A DNA stretch of 64,000 nucleotides from Symbiodinium microadriaticum (taxonomy: Eukaryota > Sar > Dinophyceae > Suessiales > Symbiodiniaceae): NCBI GenBank assembly GCA_001939145.1, contig LSRX01000782.1, positions 105,407 to 169,406 of the forward strand. Reading direction: 5' to 3'. Of the stretch, positions 13,331-24,719 are shown piece after piece. A program made the translations under genes and the position numbers. Position 1 is the first letter of the stretch. Each line of letters opens with the position of its first letter. The notes under the pieces are model-generated. The model worked only from the letters and a program-made list of their open reading frames with translations, had not been told where the DNA came from and ran no database searches.

Positions 13331-13889
13331 AAGTGCCCATCCAAAGGCATCATCAGATTTCATTCCCTAAATTCCAGGTTTTCGCTTATGGTTGCTCACG
13401 AGCAATGCGTTTCATGTTTTTCTGTCGCTGGGCTTACTTCGCTCCAGTGTCGAAGTTTAGAACTTGGTCGGAAATGTGGTCGAACGTGGTCGAGCCGGTC
13501 TGCACTGCGCTTCGTGAGTCCTCTTCACTGCGTCCCCCCTCCCGGCCAGTCCCGGTCCCCCGACTGCCCGGCCCCAGTCTTGTCATTCCGGAATTGCTCT
13601 GTGTGTGTGTGTGTGTGCCTGTCCGGAGACAATAACACCCGTTATCACCCGCATGGCTGCAGAAGTTGCAGACCGTTCTACTTTCCCATCCTGAAAGCCC
13701 GAACAGTCTTTTCCGGAAAAGCTCCCGCCTTGGCCGGGTTTTTCTCGTTGAACCTGCCGGAGTCATGAGGAGTCATGGAGCACAGCGCCAACAAAACGCC
13801 CATGGCCTCGCCAAATATTCGTAAGCTTTTCTGGACACGTGCGAGAAGGACCTGCAGCTGAGAAAAGGTTGATCCAGAAATGGCGGGCC

Positions 13890-13985
13890 CGCCGCATCTT
13901 GCCCCCGAGACCCTGGCTGAACAGGCTCATACACTTTCGGCGCGACAGGGTCCTCAACAAAAGCGGCACCCCTGTTTGCCAATGC
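13890..13985 (-). CDS. Dynein heavy chain exon: AAA3/AAA4 linker
   Basis: The minus-strand frame reads AAFVEDPVAPKVYEPVQ. It resembles the segment between AAA3 and AAA4, where dyneins have a short F-x-d-p stretch followed by Y-x-x-v/i. It lies in the correct order between the AAA3 exons (14.4-17 kb) and the AAA4 entry exon (10.7 kb). The match is short, so this is tentative. Confidence 0.5.
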
Positions 13986-14394
13986 TTTGGCAGCGCACGT
14001 GCGCCATGATGTGCCATACCAGTATAGTCCTCGTCGTCTTCAGTAGCAGGTGGCTTGTCTCCTGAAACGAGCCGAGCGATGCGGAGCCCGCTAGCCCTTG
14101 CTGGATCTTTTGTGGCAAGTACCGCACCTTCGCATGTCGATTGCTTTAAGACATATTAAGATACCTATACTAGCACGGGAAGTAGCAGAGCGTTGCATGG
14201 TTTAGGAACGCTTTTCGAGTTGAGGCCGCCACGTTGGAAGTCACACCACCACTGGGTCGGGGCCTCGCGAATACAATAAGAAGAAGCCCGGAAGCCCAAG
14301 CATGTGATTGTCTCTGGGCTCTCGGCAGTGCTGCTGGCCAGAGATTCTCCAAAGTGCTCAGCCTGGCTTTCGGCTCGGGATACTTCTCTGCCGA

Positions 14395-14490
14395 CTTGTC
14401 TCCGCCGTATGCTTGTCGTGGAACTGCTGAGGTAACGGCGGCAAACTCGTGGACTATCTTGTCAACCTGGGCCTTATCCTTGTCCACGCA
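14395..14490 (-). CDS. Possible dynein exon following AAA3
   Basis: The frame MDKDKAQVDKIVHEFAAV continues the order expected after the AAA3 RVFADKL helix. The sequence itself is not diagnostic. Placement and composition are the only support. Confidence 0.35.
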
Positions 14491-14604
14491 AGACTTGCGA
14501 CTTGACTTGGGGGGATGACATTACTTCTCGGCTGCTCCTGTAGCCGAGCCTAGCCTGTTTATCGAAGCCTCCAACACCCCGCCAACAACTATGGCAGCTG
14601 TGAA

Positions 14605-14715
14605 ATCAGTCCTTCTCGCGAGAAAGCTTGTCCGCAAAAACGCGGGTGCACTCGTGCCTGCAAATGGCTGTCGCATCGTTCACGTTACAACAATGATTCG
14701 TTGTCTCTTTTGTTG
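14605..14715 (-). CDS. Dynein heavy chain exon: AAA3 C-terminal helix
   Basis: The minus-strand frame reads NDATAICRHECTRVFADKL then SREKD. This matches the highly characteristic dynein AAA3 motif LWxHExxRVFxDRLxxxxD. The tryptophan position is altered, but HE-x-x-RVFAD-K/R-L is intact. Confidence 0.9.
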
Positions 14716-14844
14716 TGCCTGCAACCTCCTGTGCTGAGATAGCAGCATTGGTCATGCCAGCCATGCCGCAGACATTCGACAACTGACTATATAGACTAGA
14801 GGACAAGACTAACCTTTAAATTCCGTCGCTGCTCGAAAAATGCT

Positions 14845-14965
14845 GACAGCGAAATCCCGGGTGCGCTCTCAAGGCTCTCCGGCCTCCACAGAGACACAAA
14901 CTTCTCCTCGTCCACGATCTGAGGTCGTGGGAACTCTCGGAACAGTTCCAGCAAGCAGGGGCCAG
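14845..14965 (-). CDS. Coding-like stretch inside the AAA3 region
   Basis: A minus-strand frame reads LLELFREFPRPQIVDEEKF then VSLWRPESLESA. Codons and composition look coding, and the stretch sits between the FNLRELSRVFQ exon and the HECTRVFADKL exon. I cannot align it to a known dynein motif, so it could be an insertion in AAA3 or part of another gene. Confidence 0.4.
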
Positions 14966-15529
14966 GGAAACCGTAAACCTTTGCAGCTCAGGGTGCGGGC
15001 CACGGTCTGCGGGGTCTCCAAGATGCCCTTGTGACGATGGCCGGAAAGCAGGCCATGAACACAGCACACAAGCCCGACCAGTGAAGACTTGCAAGTCCAA
15101 ACCTATTGGAGAGTCCAGGCCTTTGCTGCATCGCATTTCTTCGTCAACCGCTTATTTAGTTCTCGTGCGAGAAATGAGCGAAGCAACGTCCATGCTCCGG
15201 GAGACACCCAGCTCGAAAATCACATGTAGCTACTGCTATCAACACATGATGCGATACAGCCTTGTTATACCACAGTATGTCTTAGGTCAGACATCGAACA
15301 CACGCACACCGCGGCCACTTTTTCAGATAGCATCGGCATGCTGCGATTCAAACGGGATGAACAAGCGGTCGACTCGTTATCGTCTGCCCAGAGCCTAGAC
15401 AATCATGCCTCCAACTAGAATGCTGTGGCAATTGGCGCTGCGGTGAGAAAGCCATACTTGCACTCCAAGAACGAAAGGTCCAGAAGTCTAGGTCAGGTGG
15501 ATGCCATAATTCTATAATTATAGCTGCCT

Positions 15530-15615
15530 GGAACACGCGACTGAGCTCTCGCAGGTTGAAGATGTAGTGGAACCTTCCGGGCTTGATATCTGGACTGAAT
15601 CTGAAGCTTTTCAAG
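15530..15615 (-). CDS. Dynein heavy chain exon: AAA3 FNxRDxSRVFQ motif
   Basis: The minus-strand frame reads PGRFHYIFNLRELSRVFQA. It corresponds to the AAA3 motif p-x-k-F-H-Y-x-F-N-x-R-D-l-S-r-v-f-q-G, one of the most recognisable dynein heavy chain signatures. D is replaced by E and the final G by A. Confidence 0.92.
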
Positions 15616-15889
15616 GCCGAAGTTGTGACATCCTGCCTCGAAGGTGTTGGCAAAAGAACTTTTTGGACCTGTCATGCTGAGTCTGAGTGAGCAAGCTTTA
15701 AAATTGAAAACCTTGTTCTTCCATCAGCCCAAGAGCAGCGTCAAAATTGAAAACCTCTCTGTCTCCGTCTCTCTTATTGCTTTCTTTTCTTCGGGCTTAG
15801 GCGTCATGTGAGATGCCCTCAAGCGCTTTGGCCCGACCACCCACTCGATGGGATATTGACTTTGAGAGGGCAGCATCGGGGTCGTAAAC

Positions 15890-16065
15890 TTGGCTGTGAG
15901 CCAGATTGGAGCTCATGGACACAAAAAGCACCAGCCTCACTCTTACTTGTGATTGCAAGAAGCTGCATGCCGTTGTCGAGAAGCAGCGATGCAGTGACAG
16001 CTGCCGCTTGTAGTATGTTGAAATCTATGAGCAGAAAGCGAAAATCATCAAACTTCCCTCAAGGG
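15890..16065 (-). CDS. Probable dynein exon: AAA3 Walker B region
   Basis: The minus-strand frame reads KFDDFRFLLIDFNILQAA, then VTASLLLDNGMQLLA and ITSKSEAGAFCVHE. Dyneins have a k-x-x-x-v-F-v-D-D-l-N-M-P element here, followed by a helix ending LLRQxxDxGxxYD. The FLLIDFN strand and the LLLDNGMQL helix fit that layout. The Walker B acid pair reads ID rather than DD. It is in the right order for AAA3. Confidence 0.6.
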
Positions 16066-16894
16066 CCTTGGTCCACACAGAAATGGTTGCAGCTGTGACG
16101 TTGCGGGTCAGCGACAAAATGCCTGCACGACAGCTCGCTGAAACACCGAAAGATGCCAAGCAGTTCCAAGACACGGTCAGGAAGCTCCGAACTGTTCCGA
16201 ATTCCTAAGTAGAAACTAGACAAGAGTGAGCCTGGAAGGCTATAGACACATCCAGCACTCAACTTTGCCCGGTTTGCCGTGTTGGGCGATCTAGCACACA
16301 GACTCAAGCAGACCTGATTCATGGCAAGAAGGCCTGCGCTGGTGCCTTGCTTCGCATTGAAGCCTCAATGCTTTCACAGCAGGTGTCTAGCCCTCAGGTG
16401 CTCTTTACTGCTATATCCTCAGATATCCTCCTGTCACTGGGGTGACGGCGTGCACGAAGGATGCTTCCGTAGATGTTGTCGGCGCCTTGACGGGCCGACT
16501 GCACTCTACTTGTTCCCGACTGACACTGGCCAAATGTACAAAGGCAGCCGCTCACTGTGGATGGCAAAACCTCGAAACATGCGTTTTCACGAGGCCATTT
16601 CATATGGGCAACGCCCCAGCCCTCAAGCGTCTAGCCATGTTGAAGAGGAAGAACTTGGACTTTAGCCTTGAAGGGATTTCAAAACGGCTCAGGGCTCCTC
16701 TCTCTCAACCTAAGCACCAGCTCTGCCACACCGACACTCACAAGGCGCGAGCCGATTGGGAATGTCCTTAAAGGCCGGCAGCAGTGTGCAAAGCAATTCG
16801 CTGCCTCCTCGTAACCTGTTTCTTATCAAACGTTTCATCGAGGCCTCCGTTCAGTTTGTCTCTGGTGCAGCCAGCATGTAGCTTCAGCAAAACA

Positions 16895-17015
16895 ACAAAG
16901 GAAAACCCAAACACGAATTGCTTCTGTTCATATCGGCTGCACACGAGCTGTGCAATCTTGGCGTTGGCAACTGCACCACTGTGCGAAAACTGGATTAAAC
17001 AATACTTGGCCTTCG
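16895..17015 (-). CDS. Probable dynein exon: AAA3, between P-loop and Walker B
   Basis: The minus-strand frame reads LIQFSHSGAVANAKIAQL then VCSRYEQKQ. It resembles the AAA3 v-N-F-S-x-x-T-s-x-x-x-q-x-i-i-E-x-x-l-e-k-R segment. The match is moderate and rests partly on order. A minus-strand stretch at 17.5-17.6 kb contains ESGTVGGS, which could be a degenerate AAA3 P-loop without the lysine; I do not annotate it. Confidence 0.5.
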
Positions 17016-17649
17016 ACCAGGCGCAACATGAAACACTGTGAGCTCTGTGTGGACGAACCACCTTCTGTCATTCCAGTTGTTTTTTTGCAACAGCAGCCCA
17101 TTCGCTTTTGAGTGAACTCAGTGCAGCTTGGGATCTTTATCGCTTAAGTTACATTCTCCCGAATGCAAGGAGGCGGTCCGTGTGCGCATAAATTTGGCTA
17201 GATCGCACACTGCAGATGAGCCAAAGCACATCCAGGCCTGCCAGGAAAAGTCTTGGGCAGGATTTTGGTGCTCCAGCTCTCGTGTTTTCTGCGTCGTGGG
17301 CCGCTCACTACAGCTTGCAAAATGAAGGTGAACCCTGTCTGGCCATCTCTGCGTAATACGTCATTCGTCACTCCTTCCAGCAGAGATTCTCTTCATCAGA
17401 CTCCTCGGCAGGGGGCCACCAACATTTAAATGCAGCACCCCAGCAGTTGTTTGCGGCCTGCGTCCATGCTTTTGGCCGGATTCTGCGAATCTGAAGCTCG
17501 AAAGAAACTTGCATCTCGGCATTTTATGGTCCAAAGATGTTCAACGCGGATCATGCTACCGCCGACGGTTCCACTCTCACATGCACAAGGCGGAACAGCA
17601 GTCCCGAGCTGCACTCGATGACCCTAAGTAGTCACACAACTTAGCCCGA

Positions 17650-20030
17650 CATGTTCGTGCCACAGGGACGTCGTAGCTCTCGTAGTCGTCGCCATTCCGA
17701 ACCTTGGCATTGCGCCTGCATCTCCAAAACAAGAGCCCGTTGGTCAGGCAGAGCCTCAGTTCCGCATGATCAGGGCTGGTTTGACATCCCCTTAGCTACA
17801 CGCTGCGTAAGCCCTCGATGCCTACCGCAGCTTCTTGCCCATGCAGGCGCAGTTTGCGGATGGATGTCTCGTGTCGGGCATGCCATAATGACTTGCCAGG
17901 CACATTCATGCATATACAAGTGCTGCATTAGTCGAAAGACTTGGATGCAGAGCGGAGAAGGAAGGGCAGCGCTATATTGCAAACGCGAGCTGATGCTGGT
18001 AAGTGAATATGAATGATGCAGTGCTCCTTGTATGCCATGTGGCGAACCGGTAGGCCAGCAGCTGTCCAGTCAGTTTGACGGAGAGATAAACTCTAGGCCT
18101 GTGCTGAACCACCGTAGCAAAGCTCGTTCCTGCATGCCAAAAAACGACTCTGAAACGTTGAACGGCTGCACTCTCCCACCCACTCGTCAATGCTGGTGTT
18201 GTTCAGTGCAATAATGCCACGGACGGACATTTTAATCCAACAATAAGCAGGGAGGCGACTTTTTCAGCCATGTCGACACGAAGTCCAGAAGCTGAGCTGA
18301 CAAGAAAGAGGGAATCAACGGAAAGTCAACACGACCCCACCCACGCCCACTCGCGGTGGTCAAAGCATGTCAAAGCGCTGCGCAGCAATTGCCCGAGAAT
18401 CGTCACCGGTGCAACGATGCCCCAAACAATCCGGCAACAGCGGCAACTACAGTGGCAATATGCATGAAACAAAACACGCCCGCACACAACATGAAGCAAT
18501 AAACAGAACAAGCCTTCGAAACACGCTCTCTAGGACAACAGGCCACGAGGCCGCACAAATGCGACTAGAATCGCCAACAGAGTCAAAAACATCAGCCGGG
18601 GATCAGGCCAGCAACATAAAACAACACAAACTTACACACACAACAGAAAAAAAAAAAAAAACAACATGACCTCTCACAGGCCAGTTCCAGCCCAGCACCA
18701 AGGCAAAACTTCCGCAAGCGACCAAAAACGTCGCCTGCGAGACACGGCTCTCGGCCAAGTCTGGTCAACAGAATCAATGCCGAGCTCCTGTACCAAGCCT
18801 TCCGCGGCAACTCATTCAACTGGCCAAGGCCACACAAGGAAAACAGGCGAGCACAAGAATGGATGGTCGGAGTCCGCGGCGCACCACGCGCAACAACCAG
18901 CTCGCATCCTTTCTCTGTGCCGGACACTGGCAAGTGCCCCGAGCCAACTTCAACTACAAAAAGCGCACGTCGCCCTCTTGCAAGCACGTTTGCGAGAAAT
19001 GCAAGCCGCCACGGAAGGCAGACAGCCTGCTGGGCAATCAAGAGAAAAATCCGAGCACCCCAGCAAGGCAACCAGCCCGATGAAAGGCCAGGCTACAGAG
19101 ACGATGCGCAAAAGAAAACGGCACTGAGCGGCTTGTAGAGAGAGTGAGTAGCAAGAGAGAGTCAAACCGCAACAGTCGGAAACATGTGCATACGGTAAAT
19201 GTGATATAGTAATTATAGTCTTAAGCAATGCTGATGTCTTCAGTTGCGCACATGTCCGCTACAGTCCGGCTATGTTGTCGAATGGCAGCGGCTCTGCTGT
19301 CGCCCCGCCTAGCTTCCGAATTCACTACGGCTGCTGACTGCTGGCCCAATACCAAATCTGTCAACAACAACTCCCATGAGCTCCACATGGGCTAGCTTTC
19401 GTGATCAATCTCAAGCATGTCGAGCTGAGTAGCAGGACGATGACTATCCACAGCATCCAAACGTGCTTGGGCTCGCTCAGCGTCTCCACACCCTTGACAA
19501 AAGGACCTCTTTCTCCTGGGCCGACAGCAAGACAGAAGACGGGCAATTTGCAGGGTCATGGAAGCAACGGACCTCACTGTGCATGGCGGACCAGTGCAGG
19601 ACTTTTCTCAACAAACCTACGAAACAGATTGCAGCTTCTTCGAGCTCATGCCGAAGAAACGGCAGCGAGGCGGATATGCGTAGCGCTGATCTGGAATTGA
19701 CACACAAATTCTCAGGTGGGAACTCCAAAATGCCCCTCCGCAAAACGGCCCTCCGACTTTTCTTTAACAAGCGAGCAGTCATCTCCAACCCTTGACACCT
19801 TCCAACAAGAGCTCGTGAACATACGCCAGGCCCCAGCTCACCTTCAGCCACATGTTGCAACTCTAAATAAAAACCTGTTATTCCGTCCACAGACTGCATA
19901 TGATGTTTCACCAGCAAACGTCAATGTCTACCCTCGATGAGCTAGGCAGCAGCAACAATTAGCAGCAATTAGCAGATGCAGCCGCCGAACAAGTTTCGAT
20001 CAAGTAAATGCTCGAGAGACTACAAAATCG
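17650..20030. other. Stretch without recognised gene; strand-biased A/C-rich segment
   Basis: From about 18270 to 19130 the plus strand is rich in A and C and poor in T, and carries a poly-A run at about 18649-18661. Because T is scarce, all three plus frames stay open for long distances, so ORFs of 80-150 codons here are weak evidence. A minus-strand open stretch at 19477-19917 and a plus-strand one at 19401-19795 overlap and cannot both be real. No family is recognised. A degenerate retroelement is one possibility. Confidence 0.4.
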
Positions 20031-20046
20031 CACTACGCACTACAGG

Positions 20047-20096
20047 TACTGCTGCTGCTGCTGCTGCTGCTACTACTACTACTACTACTACTACTA

Positions 20097-20149
<53 letters not shown>

Positions 20150-20219
20150 ACTGCTACTGCTACTGCTACTGCTACTGCTACTGCTACTGCTACTGCTACT
20201 GCTACTGCTACTGCTACTG

Positions 20220-20286
<67 letters not shown>

Positions 20287-20288
20287 CC
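20047..20288. repeat. (CTG)n, (CTA)n and (CTGCTA)n compound repeat
   Basis: Blocks of CTG, CTA and alternating CTGCTA are arranged in tandem. The Thr/Ala, Cys/Tyr and Val/Ala ORFs are repeat artefacts. Confidence 0.95.
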
Positions 20289-20689
20289 GTGGCTCAAAAC
20301 GTCGCAGCTTGTTAAGCTTGGAATGTCGCGTAACCGCGCAACACATCGACCTCGATGGTTCATCGCAACGCTCCCCGATCGCGCTCGATGCCGGTCAATC
20401 AGGCGACAATCACCACTTCGCTCTCACGGAACAGAAGGTACGATTACCCTGCATGAGCGCCATGGGCCATGGATGTTGATGCCAGGATGTACCTGGATGA
20501 AGAACATTGGATTGGGCTGAAGGCATCCTGCACATTCTCGATAAGTGCTTACGGTTCGGACTGTGTTCCAACGACCTTACGATGGATCACCAAGAGCTCC
20601 GTCAACGAGGCCTGCTGGCTTACAGTAGTTGGTATAGCGACATGACGAGCGAGGGCTACGTATACCACCAGGGCTTGAGTGGAAGAAGG

Positions 20690-21125
20690 CATCTTTTGAC
20701 ATTCGTCCGGCTGCCCAGATGGAAACTAGGCCGTGTGTTCCAGTCTCGCTTCCATGGTCCCTTCCACAAGGGCTGTCTGAGGCATTTCTCTCTTAACAGA
20801 TTCTAACAGTCTGAAGCATCGCCGTGTGGACACGGCACATAACATGTAATCATCTTTCATAACAGTGCCCAGCTGAGCTGTGGACAAGCAAGCCCGATAC
20901 CGGAAGGTCTTGCTCGCTGCACTTAGTGACACTGGCACGGTTGACTTCTCAGAAAAGGGCACAGCCTGAGAAGGCTTCGCTGGCGACAGTGCAACAACTG
21001 CACATCACCGTCTTCGGGCAAACCTAAATTCTGAGCATGCGAATCGCAATCGTTATTGGATACTGTGACTTTCCAGACAGATGATAAGGGTGGCTGTCGC
21101 ACTCTGCTCGAATATAGTGAAGCTG
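20690..21125 (-). CDS. Unidentified coding-like stretch
   Basis: The minus-strand frame at about 20726-20930 reads SAASKTFRYRACLSTAQLGT, then VMKDDYMLCAVSTRRCF and LLESVKREMPQTALVEG. Composition is protein-like. A second frame upstream (20923-21125) may be a neighbouring exon. No family is recognised and no splice pair is convincing. Confidence 0.3.
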
Positions 21126-21249
21126 ACCACATGTTTCGCTGGAAGAGGGCGTAGATTCACAGAATGCCCATGGTGGCTACGAGTGGCAGCACTAGTTTCG
21201 CCAACTTCTCCCGTCCCAGCGCCTAAGCCTTAGCCAGCATCGGCAAGTG

Positions 21250-21283
21250 TTGTGTGTGTGTGTGTGTGCGTGTGTGTGTGTGT

Positions 21284-21324
<41 letters not shown>

Positions 21325-21948
21325 TGTGTGTGTGTGTCTGTGTGTCTGTGTGTCTGTGTGTCTGTGTGTCTGTGTGTCTGTGTGTCTGTGTGTCTGTGTG
21401 TCTGTGTGTCTGTGTGTCTGTGTGTCTGTGTGTCTGTGTGTCTGTGTGTCTGTGTGTCTGTGTGTCTGTGTGTCTGTGTGTCTGTGTGTCTGTGTGTCTG
21501 TGTGTCTGTGTGTCTGTGTGTCTGTGTGTCTGTGTGTCTGTGTGTCTGTGTGTCTGTGTGTCTGTGTGTCTGTGTGTCTGTGTGTCTGTGTGTCTGTGTG
21601 TCTGTGTGTCTGTGTGTCTGTGTGTCTGTGTGTCTGTGTGTCTGTGTGTCTGTGTGTCTGTGTGTCTGTGTGTCTGTGTGTCTGTGTGTCTGTGTGTCTG
21701 TGTGTCTGTGTGTCTGTGTGTCTGTGTGTCTGTGTGTCTGTGTGTCTGTGTGTCTGTGTGTCTGTGTGTCTGTGTGTCTGTGTGTCTGTGTGTCTGTGTG
21801 TCTGTGTGTCTGTGTGTCTGTGTGTCTGTGTGTCTGTGTGTCTGTGTGTCTGTGTGTCTGTGTGTCTGTGTGTCTGTGTGTCTGTGTGTCTGTGTGTCTG
21901 TGTGTCTGTGTGTCTGTGTGTCTGTGTGTCTGTGTGTCTGTGTGTCTN
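21250..21948. repeat. (GT)n and (GTGTGTCT)n satellite ending at an N
   Basis: GT repeats are followed by about 75 near-perfect copies of the octamer TGTGTCTG, ending at N 21948 next to five G residues. The abrupt end at N and a G run suggests an unresolved or joined assembly position. ORFs of 240-280 codons on both strands are pure repeat translation. Confidence 0.95.
21948..21948. other. Ambiguous base (N) at the end of the octamer satellite
   Basis: A single N separates a perfect satellite from five Gs and unique sequence. It may be a contig join. It lies between the dynein AAA3 exons (left) and the amylase gene (right), so it bears on whether those are truly linked. Confidence 0.99.
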
Positions 21949-22339
21949 GGGGGCCATTGTTTGCGTAGGTGTGCGCAGCCACAAACGTGGATGGGTTTCG
22001 CTAGCACACTCTGCAACGAAGGACGCTGGGACACGAATGCATCCTCAAGGTAATGCCTTGACCGAGGACTTGCCTACTTGACAACGAACTTTTGCAGTCG
22101 AGAGTCCTCGAACAAGCAGCTTGGGTCTGCTGTCTTCTGCCATGTAGCAGCCTTCGCCTGCAGCCGATACAAGGGGGCGAAGCCGGATCCTAGAACTGAT
22201 CTCTACAGGGGTCGGCCCTTTCGACGCCCTGTTTCAAGAAAGGAAAAGGAATCTGTATGAATGGATCGTCCAGTCTAGCAGTCGGACTGCTGAGTTCCAA
22301 TGTACAACCCTCTCTTGCATGGCGAGTCGTTGGCATGTT

Positions 22340-23500
22340 TAGCGAAAACGTTCTCCGTGCAGGTTTGCTTCCAATGCGGCTTGGTTTCGAAGGAATGCGC
22401 GAAGGCCAGTGAAGGCATCATACCAGGATTCCTCTTCCCACGGTGCTGGACAATATAGAACCGGTGAATCCTCGCGTACAGACGGCAGCTTAACCTCTGA
22501 CGAATTCGATCAATCCCACAAACTTGCCACAAACCTGCAACTAACTGCATGACCAAGCAGCTGCCGTCCAGTTCTGATTGTTATTCAAGAAAATCCACAC
22601 TGGATGCTTGCCTCGCACGGAGCTGACACGGCCCAACGACAAGGCATGGAGCTGCAAACAGTTGTGGGAGGCAAGCGCATAGAAAATTGTCCAAGAAAGG
22701 CGGCAGGGCCTGACAATGGAGCGGGGAGCTAAAATCGCTTTCGTAGTGCCAAAGCTGTTCTCCCAAAACTTCTCCTTCAAATGTTCAAGCTGCAGTACAG
22801 CTTGAACAAATGAAGAAGCACCCACCACTTCCAGTAGCAGATTCATGGCATCGTAGTTCAGGCGGTTCGGACGCTTGAGCTTTGCGGTGGCCGGGGTGTA
22901 AAACCCAATGGAACATACCTGAAGACCTTTTGAGGACGTTGTTCTCGTCCCGCATTAACAGCTTGGGGCCCCAGGGTCTGAAGCTCACCAGCCCTGTCGG
23001 ATGACCCGACCGGTGCTGCACTGGCGGTCTGCGCAGTGCCGAGCAGGTTACAACGTGTCCTGTCAAAACAAGCCAGCAGTGGGCCGGAAGGTGTTCTCCG
23101 TTAAGAGCTCGTCACAGTTCCGTGGGTCCTTTATCGTCCATGCCCGACACCTGAAACGTATGTATCGACGAGTCATGCCCAACATGCCCCAAACTACTGC
23201 AGCATCAGCCTGTTTTAACCTGTAGAAGGCATGGCACCTCGATGCACCTCGTTTTGCCACCCGGCCGCTGACAAGTCAACGGCAAGTCATGCATGGGACA
23301 GCCTCCATTGGTGGGCCACCGCTTCAAGATGAGGTGGTTGTACCAGACGCTGACCAACTCCTGCACCAAATTCCAAGCTTGCTCTAAGCGGCTCCCAAGC
23401 TGTAAAATAAGCAGAGTCAAAGGACAGCTCACGTGAGCTGAAGGAGCAGGGCGGCGGCGAATCTGAAAGCGGTCACCAGAAGGGAAGATAACGGAAGTAA
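22340..23500 (-). CDS. Unidentified multi-exon gene
   Basis: Several minus-strand segments in consistent order look like real protein. About 23310-23410 reads LEQAWNLVQELVSVWYNHLI then KRWPTNGGCPMHDLPL. About 23085-23215 reads VWGMLGMTRRYIRFRC then AWTIKDPRNCDELLTENTF. About 22740-22905 reads KLKRPNRLNYDAMNLLLEVV then SSFVQAVLQLEHLKEKFWEN. About 22370-22500 reads SPVLYCPAPWEEESWYDAF then LRAFLRNQAALEANLHGERF. They carry aromatic- and charge-rich motifs typical of coding sequence and switch frames as exons would. I do not recognise the family. It lies between the amylase gene and the dynein AAA3 exons on the same strand, so it may be another nested gene. Confidence 0.55.
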
Positions 23501-24719
23501 ACATATGTAAACATGGAGTGGCGCCAACAGCGAGCTGTTCTTTGCACTGGCCGACATCCGAGAGCTTGCATCAGCAGCTAAGGGGCCAAGGTTTAACCAC
23601 GGCCTCCACAAAGAGTGTGTGATTTGGAGTCTACGAGTTTTCGATAGGTCACCCCTGCACTTATGACGTTCGGGCCCGCTTGTCCTGTTCCCCATCTGAG
23701 AAGCCATATTTCTTGCGCAGATCATTCCTTCGCGGGCTGCGTGAGCAATCGTCTCATAAATACGTATATATACTACACCCATTAACTCATGCATGACAAC
23801 GAAGCCAAGAGTTCAAGAACACGTCTGGAGTCAAGTGCCCGCCTTCGCGACCCCTGATATACCCCGAAGCCCCAGCAAAACTAATGTGATTTCATGGGCT
23901 CATGAACGTTGCGAAACGGTGTGCACGCCGGCCTCGTCAGCTGCCAAGATAGCACCATTAAATCAGGATTTTATTGTTTCACAAGCACTCCCCAAGCTAG
24001 TCCCAGACACAAGCCTGAATCCAACTAAATCGAACATCATTTTCCCCAAGAGCCGGCAGGCTAGAAAACCATCACATCTGCATTCAGTAGCCTCCCAAGA
24101 CCGCCCAGCGGTCCACACATCAGGGCCTTTTTGTTTTTCTGTGCAGGATTGCACAAGCCCTCGGTCTACGAAGGTCAGGTCACAACCCATGCGAAGCCAA
24201 AGTTTGCAGAGGTATCATGAAAGTGATTCAAGATTGATTCCAGGCTTGGGGCTGAGGACTGTGAGTGGGGCCTGCTTGTGGAGCGAGTTTTTTGCAGGGG
24301 GCCTACCAAACGAGCCTGTTGATATTCTACCAAGGATGCCACAAGCAATGGCTCCATGAATCAAGTGGGGAATCAAGTAACATGGGTGTCAAGAATTAAA
24401 AACATTTCGTGTGACAGCTGTCTCAGGAAGATTCAAGATAGGTCTAGAGGGAACAACGAAAACAAGAGAGAGCGCGTTGTTGCCACGACCGCAAAAAGGA
24501 ATCCACACCATAACAAGAAATATTGACACCAGGACGGAAAAAACAACTGTACCACGACAGCGCATGCAAACCTCACCAGGACGAGGCATGACAACCTCGC
24601 CACTCGCCACGACAGTGCATGAAACCTCTCCACGACAAGGCATGAACACCTCACCACGACAAGGCATCAGCAGCAGGACATATCAGCTGGTCTTTCGGTG
24701 CGGATGCCTCTGAAATGCT

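Noticed and set aside
18592-19127. Overlapping ORFs of 153 (plus) and 159 (minus) codons
   Set aside because: They arise from the T-poor composition of the segment. Several frames on both strands are open, so none is supported.
21192-22081. ORFs of 240-280 codons on both strands (His/Thr/Asp/Gln or Cys/Val/Ser)
   Set aside because: They are translations of the GTGTGTCT satellite in every frame. All frames are open because the repeat lacks stops.
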